Of a stretch of 64,000 bases of DNA, positions 58,567 through 64,000 are shown piece after piece. The notes under the pieces were generated by a model, which was not told the DNA's origin, did not search any database, and was given only the letters and a program-made list of their open reading frames with translations. The translations under genes were made by a program, and so were the position numbers. Source of the DNA: Aggregatibacter actinomycetemcomitans (GTDB lineage Bacteria > Pseudomonadota > Gammaproteobacteria > Enterobacterales > Pasteurellaceae); assembly GCA_017160915.1 (NCBI GenBank), contig JACAWG010000073.1:3514-67513 (forward strand), given 5' to 3'. How positions within the stretch are numbered: the stretch's first letter is position 1; every line of letters begins with the position of its first letter.

Positions 58567-61110
58567 TTACCAGTTATAGCTCACGCCGAACCAGAAGTTG
58601 CGACCCATTTTGTAAGTTTTGGTTCGACTGGTTGAAGATACGGATATACGTTTGTTCAACACATTATTGACATCTAAGGTGAATTCTAAATATTGATCTT
58701 TAAAGGTCGGCTGCTTATAAGAAAAACGCCAATCCAACAGCAACGCGCCGCTATGTTTTTCATCATTATATTCAATAATATTACCCACATGACCACCGCA
58801 TAATTCATGACCTCCCGGGCAAACGATGTCACTTTTTCCGACTCTGGAATATTGTCCTGCGGTATAACTTAAAATCTGCGTCCAATTTAATCGAAGTTGC
58901 GGGAATGTCGTATCAATCGTTAAGGTTCCGCGCCAAGGTTGATTGAAATCGCTCGGCGGCAAGTCGTCAATATCGATCAGTTTTCCGCGATAAATGACTT
59001 TATCCACGCGTTCTTCTTCCGCAACGGTGGATTGATCATAATACGTATTATTGGTTTTGCTGCGGCTTGCCTGTAACCCTAAATCCCATCTGACGGTAGC
59101 ATATTTAAAGTTATAAGGTTCTAACGGTGAAACGGATAACGTGAACGTATCGTTTTTACTCCAACCGTCGTTACTTAATACCCGAACATTATCTTCCCGT
59201 TTTGTGCGGGTAAATTGGTCTTTGCCATCTCGATGAACCCATTTCACCGTCCAAAGCATCCCTTGGAATTTTTGCGCTAAACCAAGCACTTTTTCATCGC
59301 TATATGGTGTTTTCACATGGGAGGCATCATAACGGGTGGAGCCGCCGGTGCCTTCCGTTGGATTTCCCCATTCGGTTAACCTACCGTTTCGAATGGAACG
59401 GGTTTGCGTATAGTTAGAGCCGATACCTTGGCGTAATTTATAAGCAATCATAGAACCTGCATAATAACGATTCAAGCCACCAAAAAGGCGGGTTGTTGAA
59501 TCACCAAACACGTCATAAGTAACGGAAAAACGTGGGGCAATATCATTATTTTTAAGATACTGATTACGATCAAAACGTAACCCGACGGTCGTTTCTAAAT
59601 TTTTCCATTTCAAATTATCTTGAACATAGACGGAGTATGTTGAATCGTTAACTTTCACATTACGCGCATCATAAACCGTTCTCCGATTTGCGTACTGTTC
59701 ACCAAGAATACATTCATCTGCACATTCCGTGAGATTATTAATGCCCGTAGTAACGTAGTTATAGCCTGCCGTTGCTGTTTTTCGCTCATATTTGGAAGAA
59801 GTGCGGTCAATTTGCCAGCCAAAAATAACTTTATGATCAACACTTCCTGTCGTGAACGGCAATAATTCATAATTTTGCTTTAACGTATAGTTTTCACTTT
59901 CTGTCTCGGTCGTCCCATAACCGCCACTATTTACTGTAGCGCCGTTAGCACGATAAGGAATACTTGGCGTTAAACGATAGATACGATAAACATCGCCGTC
60001 ATGCTCAACTTCATTACCGGTTTTCTTATAACCCACAGCCGTTTTCATTTTCGCCCAGCTTAATTCTTTTTCCCATTCCAAACTTGTTTGAATGCCACCG
60101 CCCTTATTAGTCATTCCGCCGTTATAGACGTTTCGTTTTGGATAAAAAGATTCATGGGGCGCATAAATGACTTTTGCCCGCCATAGATCACCGTTATCAG
60201 GAAGATAAACCGCACTTAATAAAAAGGTTTCGCTTTTTCTTTTTTGTTTAGCGGAATAAGTGCCGTCGGTTGCTCTTGCAACATTGGCATCACGTAAAAC
60301 GGAATGATTAAAAGGAATGGAAGATTCCGCCCGATCATAGGCAAATAAAATCCCGCCTTTTTTATCGGCAAACGGTTGGTTTAATTGTACGCCATAGAAG
60401 TGCTTAGTGAACTGAGGTTGATCGACAAAACGGTTAGCCTGTTCAAATGTCTCTTGATCAGGCTCATAAATGTGGTATTTCGCCCAATTATCGCGGGTTG
60501 TTCGATAATACACTTTGCCTTTCATTTTTTCTAAATCAGGATCTTTTATTTCCGCATTGACAACACCACCGGTAAAACGCCCGTATTTTGCCGAAATATT
60601 GCTGTCGAATACCTCTACATTTTTCAATAAATCAGGGTTAATCCATAAGGATTGCGTACCGCCTGCCGGCAGTTCCCACGGGTTTACGCCGTCCGGGTTG
60701 ACATCATCATTTTTCCCCGCGCCGGAACCCGGGTTAATATTGTCATTATTGGAAAATCCATCGATGGTGTAATTATTATTGTAGAATTTTTCGCCATGAA
60801 ACGAGATTTCGGGAGGAGAAATTTCACCGGCAGATAAGGAAGTATCGTCTTTGTTGGAAAATCTAACGGCAGGATTCGTTTTTAATAAACCGGTGATACT
60901 CGGGTTTGTTGCAGGACGATGAGCGATCTCATCTTCGGTTATTTTCTGTGTCCCGATCTGCTGACTAAAAGGGGTTCCCGACACCACAATCGTCTCTAAT
61001 GTTTCGCCGGGGAGGTTATCTGCTGATTCATCAGCAGATGCCATTAATGGCAGGCAAAATGTGGTGGTGATAAATAATGCGATCCGAGTTTGGAGGAAAG
61101 GTGGTTTCAT
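58567..61110 (-). CDS. TonB-dependent outer-membrane receptor
   Basis: An 847-residue receptor with a signal peptide ending A-S-A (about 26) and TonB box ETLETIVVSG near residue 36. The plug domain contains NPSITGLLKTNPAVRF and GFSNNDNINPGSGAG; the barrel ends in a terminal Trp (FWFGVSYNW). A Cys pair (TECADECILGEQ) lies in a mid-barrel extracellular loop. Paired with the downstream M16 protease gene, it resembles FusA/YddB-type importers of small iron proteins; I recall a similar pair in H. influenzae. The ligand is unknown. No convincing Fur box was seen upstream. Confidence 0.88.
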   Translation of the reverse strand: MKPPFLQTRIALFITTTFCLPLMASADESADNLPGETLETIVVSGTPFSQQIGTQKITEDEIAHRPATNPSITGLLKTNPAVRFSNKDDTSLSAGEISPPEISFHGEKFYNNNYTIDGFSNNDNINPGSGAGKNDDVNPDGVNPWELPAGGTQSLWINPDLLKNVEVFDSNISAKYGRFTGGVVNAEIKDPDLEKMKGKVYYRTTRDNWAKYHIYEPDQETFEQANRFVDQPQFTKHFYGVQLNQPFADKKGGILFAYDRAESSIPFNHSVLRDANVARATDGTYSAKQKRKSETFLLSAVYLPDNGDLWRAKVIYAPHESFYPKRNVYNGGMTNKGGGIQTSLEWEKELSWAKMKTAVGYKKTGNEVEHDGDVYRIYRLTPSIPYRANGATVNSGGYGTTETESENYTLKQNYELLPFTTGSVDHKVIFGWQIDRTSSKYERKTATAGYNYVTTGINNLTECADECILGEQYANRRTVYDARNVKVNDSTYSVYVQDNLKWKNLETTVGLRFDRNQYLKNNDIAPRFSVTYDVFGDSTTRLFGGLNRYYAGSMIAYKLRQGIGSNYTQTRSIRNGRLTEWGNPTEGTGGSTRYDASHVKTPYSDEKVLGLAQKFQGMLWTVKWVHRDGKDQFTRTKREDNVRVLSNDGWSKNDTFTLSVSPLEPYNFKYATVRWDLGLQASRSKTNNTYYDQSTVAEEERVDKVIYRGKLIDIDDLPPSDFNQPWRGTLTIDTTFPQLRLNWTQILSYTAGQYSRVGKSDIVCPGGHELCGGHVGNIIEYNDEKHSGALLLDWRFSYKQPTFKDQYLEFTLDVNNVLNKRISVSSTSRTKTYKMGRNFWFGVSYNW

Positions 61111-61419
61111 AAGCGCGCCTTAGACAAAATGAAATAAGAATAGTTCGCGTTTAATTATCTACTAACTAAATGCTTTAAGCAACATTCATTAGCTCACCTT
61201 AAGTAGGTAAAACCACCCAATATTTTCCAAATTTGAAACAATTTGCATATTTTGATAGAATTACCTCAATTAAAAGAAATAATCCTTTATATTCCACAAC
61301 TTATTTCTCTCAAATTGCTCATTCCATGAGCTATCCATTCGTTAGCATTAACGTTTATTTTTTATACCAATTTTAACGGCTTATTTTTGTTATTTTGACT
61401 TTTTATAGGAGAGTATGCT
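61111..61419. promoter_or_regulatory. Divergent receptor/betT intergenic region
   Basis: A 309-bp AT-rich region separating divergent genes. It holds one clear sigma-70 promoter for the transporter (separate entry). On the minus strand only weak Fur-like sequence (GATAATTAAACGCG) is present before the receptor gene. Confidence 0.5.
61233..61261 (+). promoter_or_regulatory. Sigma-70 promoter for the BCCT transporter
   Basis: TTGAAA (61233-61238), 17-bp spacer, TAGAAT (61256-61261). Predicted start near 61268, leaving about 150 nt of leader. Confidence 0.65.
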
Positions 61420-63447
61420 TTGCCTTTATCGCGATTTTTACACCAAAAATCGTCCTTTAATCCCTTAGTGATTTCAGTGACATTGCTGTTTGTTTTGTTC
61501 GTCGTGGGTATTACCTTGCTTATGCCGGAACAATCCAATCTGTTGTTAAACGCAGCCAAAAGTAGCATTTTCAAAAACTTCAGCTGGTTTTATATTCTGG
61601 CGTTTTCGGTTTTTTTGCTCTTTTTGATTGCGCTTTCCATCAGTAGCTTCGGTAACATTAAATTAGGCATGAACGAAGAAGAACCGGAATTCGGTTTTTG
61701 GTCGTGGCTTGCCATGTTATTTGCCGCCGGTATGGGGGTGGGGCTGATGTTCTTCGGCGTGGCGGAACCGTTGACCCATTATCTTTCATCAATTACCACC
61801 GGTGGCAATGCGCACAAACAGCAGGAAGCCCTGCTGCATACGCTTTTCCACTGGGGAATTCATGCCTGGGCGGTGTATGCGGTGATTGCCTTGGCACTCG
61901 CCTACTTTGCTTTCCGTTATAAACTTCCGTTAGCCTTGCGCTCTTGTTTTTACCCTTTATTAAAAGATCGCATTAACGGCAAAGCGGGCGATGTAATTGA
62001 TATTTTAGCGTTGGTCGCCACCCTGTTCGGGATCATCACTACCCTGGGGTTCGGCGCGACACAGCTTGGTGCGGGGTTGGAACAGCTGGGCTGGATAAGC
62101 GAAAATCGTTTTTCCATTCAGGTTGTCATTATTTTTGTGGTGATGGGAATGTCGGTGACTTCCGCCATTTCCGGCGTGGGCAGAGGGGTGAAAATGCTGA
62201 GTGAGCTAAACCTCAGCCTTGCCTTTTTATTAATGTTGTTTGTACTCATTGCCGGTCCGTCGCTTTATTTATTCTCGGCGTTTAACGACAATCTCGGCAC
62301 ATATTTAAGCAACTTAATCCAGTTGAGTTTTAAAACCTATGTGTACGAACCCAACAACACCGACTGGTTTAGCGGTTGGACGATTTTATACTGGGCGTGG
62401 TGGTGTTCCTGGGCGCCATTTGTCGGCTTATTTATCGCGCGTATTTCACGGGGGCGCACTATTCGCGAGTTCATCTTTGGCGTGTTGGCGATTCCGTCAT
62501 TATTTTGCGTCATTTGGTTCACCATTTTCGGCGATACCGCCATTTGGATTAACGAACACATTGCCAACGGCGCTTTAGGTGAGCTGGTTAATTCGCCGGA
62601 AAAATTGTTATTTAAGTTCTTAACTTATCTGCCGATGCCAACGATCACCGGGCTGGTCAGTTTGGCGGTGATTTCGTTGTTTTTTATCACCTCGGCGGAC
62701 TCCGGCATTTATGTGTTAAACAACATCGCATCACGGGATAAAAGCCTGTCGGCACCACGCTGGCAAGCCATTATGTGGGGCTTAATGATGTCTATTGTGG
62801 CAATCGTGTTGCTTCGCTCCGGCGGTTTGCCGACATTGCAAACCATGACATTAATCGTTGCCCTGCCTTTCGCCCTACTCATGCTCATCATGTGTTTCGG
62901 CTTATGGAAAGGCTTGAACGCCGACCATAAATATTTCACCACTAAAGTGACGCCGACTAGCGTATATTGGAGTGGTGAGAACTGGCAGGATCATCTGGAA
63001 CAAATTCTCAACCAAACGCAGGAAAAAGACATTCTGAAATTCCTCAAAAAAACCGCCTTGCCGGCAATGCGCGAATTGCGTCAGGAATTAATCGGTAAGT
63101 ACGGTTTAAGCGTGCATATCAACACGAATTTTGAACAAGAGGAGCCGGCGGTTGAGTTCATCATTCAAAAAGAATCCTTGCGGGATTTTATGTACGGTAT
63201 TAAATCCGTGGGACGCGAAGTATCGGCACAATTGATTAATGACGAACATTTGCCGCATATTCAGCACAGCATGACTTATGAGCCTTATACCTATTTCTTT
63301 GACGGGCGTAGCGGCTATGACGTGCAGTATATGAATAGTCAGGAATTAATCGCGGATATTTTGAAGCAATATGAACGCTATTTAACCTTATTAACCGATG
63401 TGGGACAGGAATTGATGTCGCATCAACAAACGGAACTTGCCGAATAA
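61420..63447 (+). CDS. betT: BCCT-family choline/betaine transporter BetT
   Basis: A 675-residue inner-membrane transporter with 12 predicted segments and a long hydrophilic C-terminal tail (about 520-675) as in E. coli BetT, where the tail senses osmolality. The BCCT signature is GWTILYWAWWCSWAPFVG at about residues 310-330, with GMGVGLMFFGVAEP earlier. The start is TTG at 61420, 6 nt after an AGGAGAG RBS; an ATG at 61415 is out of frame. Choline or glycine betaine is the likely substrate. No betaine synthesis genes are adjacent. Confidence 0.9.
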   Translation: MPLSRFLHQKSSFNPLVISVTLLFVLFVVGITLLMPEQSNLLLNAAKSSIFKNFSWFYILAFSVFLLFLIALSISSFGNIKLGMNEEEPEFGFWSWLAMLFAAGMGVGLMFFGVAEPLTHYLSSITTGGNAHKQQEALLHTLFHWGIHAWAVYAVIALALAYFAFRYKLPLALRSCFYPLLKDRINGKAGDVIDILALVATLFGIITTLGFGATQLGAGLEQLGWISENRFSIQVVIIFVVMGMSVTSAISGVGRGVKMLSELNLSLAFLLMLFVLIAGPSLYLFSAFNDNLGTYLSNLIQLSFKTYVYEPNNTDWFSGWTILYWAWWCSWAPFVGLFIARISRGRTIREFIFGVLAIPSLFCVIWFTIFGDTAIWINEHIANGALGELVNSPEKLLFKFLTYLPMPTITGLVSLAVISLFFITSADSGIYVLNNIASRDKSLSAPRWQAIMWGLMMSIVAIVLLRSGGLPTLQTMTLIVALPFALLMLIMCFGLWKGLNADHKYFTTKVTPTSVYWSGENWQDHLEQILNQTQEKDILKFLKKTALPAMRELRQELIGKYGLSVHINTNFEQEEPAVEFIIQKESLRDFMYGIKSVGREVSAQLINDEHLPHIQHSMTYEPYTYFFDGRSGYDVQYMNSQELIADILKQYERYLTLLTDVGQELMSHQQTELAE

Positions 63448-63460
63448 GCGATTCCCAAAC

Positions 63461-63489
63461 AAAATGCCGTCATCACGACGGCATTTTTT
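63461..63489. terminator. Bidirectional terminator
   Basis: Stem AAATGCCGTC (63462-63471) with GACGGCATTT (63477-63486), 5-nt loop, followed by T on both strands. Shared by betT and the convergent flavoprotein gene. Confidence 0.85.
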
Positions 63490-64000
63490 ATGCTTTCTCA
63501 GCAATCGCCTGCGCACAGGCATAGGCGGAACTCCACGCCCATTGGAAGTTATAACCGCCGAGCCAGCCCGTCACATCCAGCACTTCGCCGATAAAATACA
63601 AGCCGCTCACTTTATTACTTTCCATGGTTTTTGAGGAAATCTCATGGGTATCCACACCGCCCATGGTGACTTCCGCCGTGCGATAACCTTCCGTGCCGTT
63701 AGGGACGAACTGCCAGTTGTGAATTAAATTTACCAAATTTTCTAACCGCACTTTGCTGAGTTGGGCAAGCACTTCGTCCTGTAAAAGCCCTTGTTCAAGC
63801 CAAAGCTCCACCAATTTTTTCGGCAACAAGCGGATTAATGCGGTTTTTAACTGCAATTTCGGCGATGATTGACGCAGTTCATCTAAATAATGGCGAATAT
63901 CCTGATAAGGCAATAAATCAAGATGAATGCTTTCACCCGGTTGCCAGTAATTGGAAATTTGCAGAATCGCCGGTCCCGATAAACCGCGATGGGTAAACAG
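63488..64000 (-). CDS. HI0933-family flavoprotein, 3' part
   Basis: The C-terminal 170 codons of a larger gene whose 5' end lies beyond the right edge. The frame is open to base 64000, beginning LFTHRGLSGPAILQISNYW. The family (HI0933/YhiN NAD(P)/FAD-dependent oxidoreductase, about 400 residues) is recognised from GGVDTHEISSKTMESNKVSGLYFIGEVLDVTGWLGGYNFQWAWSS read in parts: the GEVLDV and GGYNFQWAW blocks are its C-terminal FAD motif. Cellular function is unsettled. It converges on betT. Confidence 0.9.
   Translation of the reverse strand: MFTHRGLSGPAILQISNYWQPGESIHLDLLPYQDIRHYLDELRQSSPKLQLKTALIRLLPKKLVELWLEQGLLQDEVLAQLSKVRLENLVNLIHNWQFVPNGTEGYRTAEVTMGGVDTHEISSKTMESNKVSGLYFIGEVLDVTGWLGGYNFQWAWSSAYACAQAIAEKA

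Overview
The window looks like a chromosome segment of a Pasteurellaceae bacterium, most likely an oral Aggregatibacter or a close relative. The Haemophilus-type uptake signal sequence (USS, core AAGTGCGGT) occurs throughout, both inside genes and as inverted pairs that form terminators. Several gene orders match what I recall of Haemophilus influenzae: efp-epmB-oapA-oapB, lpxH-plsC, hinT-ycfL-nagZ-rlmC, pfkA-fieF-yaaA, rpmH-rnpA-yidD-yidC, dnaA-dnaN-recF. The species cannot be fixed from sequence reading alone. I saw no rRNA, tRNA, CRISPR array, transposase or prophage gene.

Layout. 0.1-3.7 kb: envelope proteins OapA/OapB and the EF-P system (epmB, efp). 3.9-7.5 kb: a CRP-controlled tyrosine degradation operon, tyrosine phenol-lyase (easily mistaken for tryptophanase) plus a TyrP-type permease, next to a YheO-type regulator. 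7.5-11 kb: lipid A and phospholipid genes (lpxH, plsC) and the divisome protein gene ftsP. 11-17 kb: a DMT exporter and the anaerobic pyruvate formate-lyase locus (focA, pflB, a monooxygenase-like gene, pflA). 16.9-19.8 kb: hinT-ycfL-nagZ-rlmC. 20-23 kb: a very large Fur-box-preceded TonB-dependent receptor. 23-27 kb: pfkA, fieF, a lipoprotein, yaaA, ung. 27-36 kb: grcA, lepA-lepB-rnc-era, mnmE, yidC-yidD-rnpA-rpmH. 36.7-40.2 kb: dnaA-dnaN-recF. 40-44 kb: a methyltransferase, sodC, a 317-bp MITE-like repeat, and an operon of a secreted transglutaminase-fold protein with MerT- and MerP-like metal proteins.

About 44.2-55.6 kb is an accessory island. It carries neisserial 12-mer DNA uptake sequences (DUS) of several dialects in its intergenic gaps. 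In the 45-50 kb part the base composition is visibly richer in G+C than the flanks. It holds a DUF4189 protein, a truncated racemase, a DUF1349 protein, an AraC regulator diverging from an aldehyde dehydrogenase, an SDR oxidoreductase, an SRPBCC protein, a complete EcoRII-like restriction-modification pair, a LysR regulator diverging from an alpha/beta hydrolase, and a nitroreductase remnant. The simplest reading is DNA acquired by natural transformation from oral Neisseriaceae, probably in more than one event, then fitted with USS copies. Pasteurellaceae genes resume at 55.7 kb with an M16 protease and TonB-dependent receptor pair resembling the FusC/FusA and PqqL/YddB protein-piracy systems, then a BCCT betaine/choline transporter and the 3' part of a flavoprotein gene cut by the window edge.

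The most interesting items are the multi-dialect neisserial island, a spot where three uptake-signal types lie within 90 bp, the tyrosine phenol-lyase operon, the 136-bp-period inverted-repeat element at 41.9-42.2 kb, the transglutaminase-MerT-MerP operon and the receptor-M16 protease operon.
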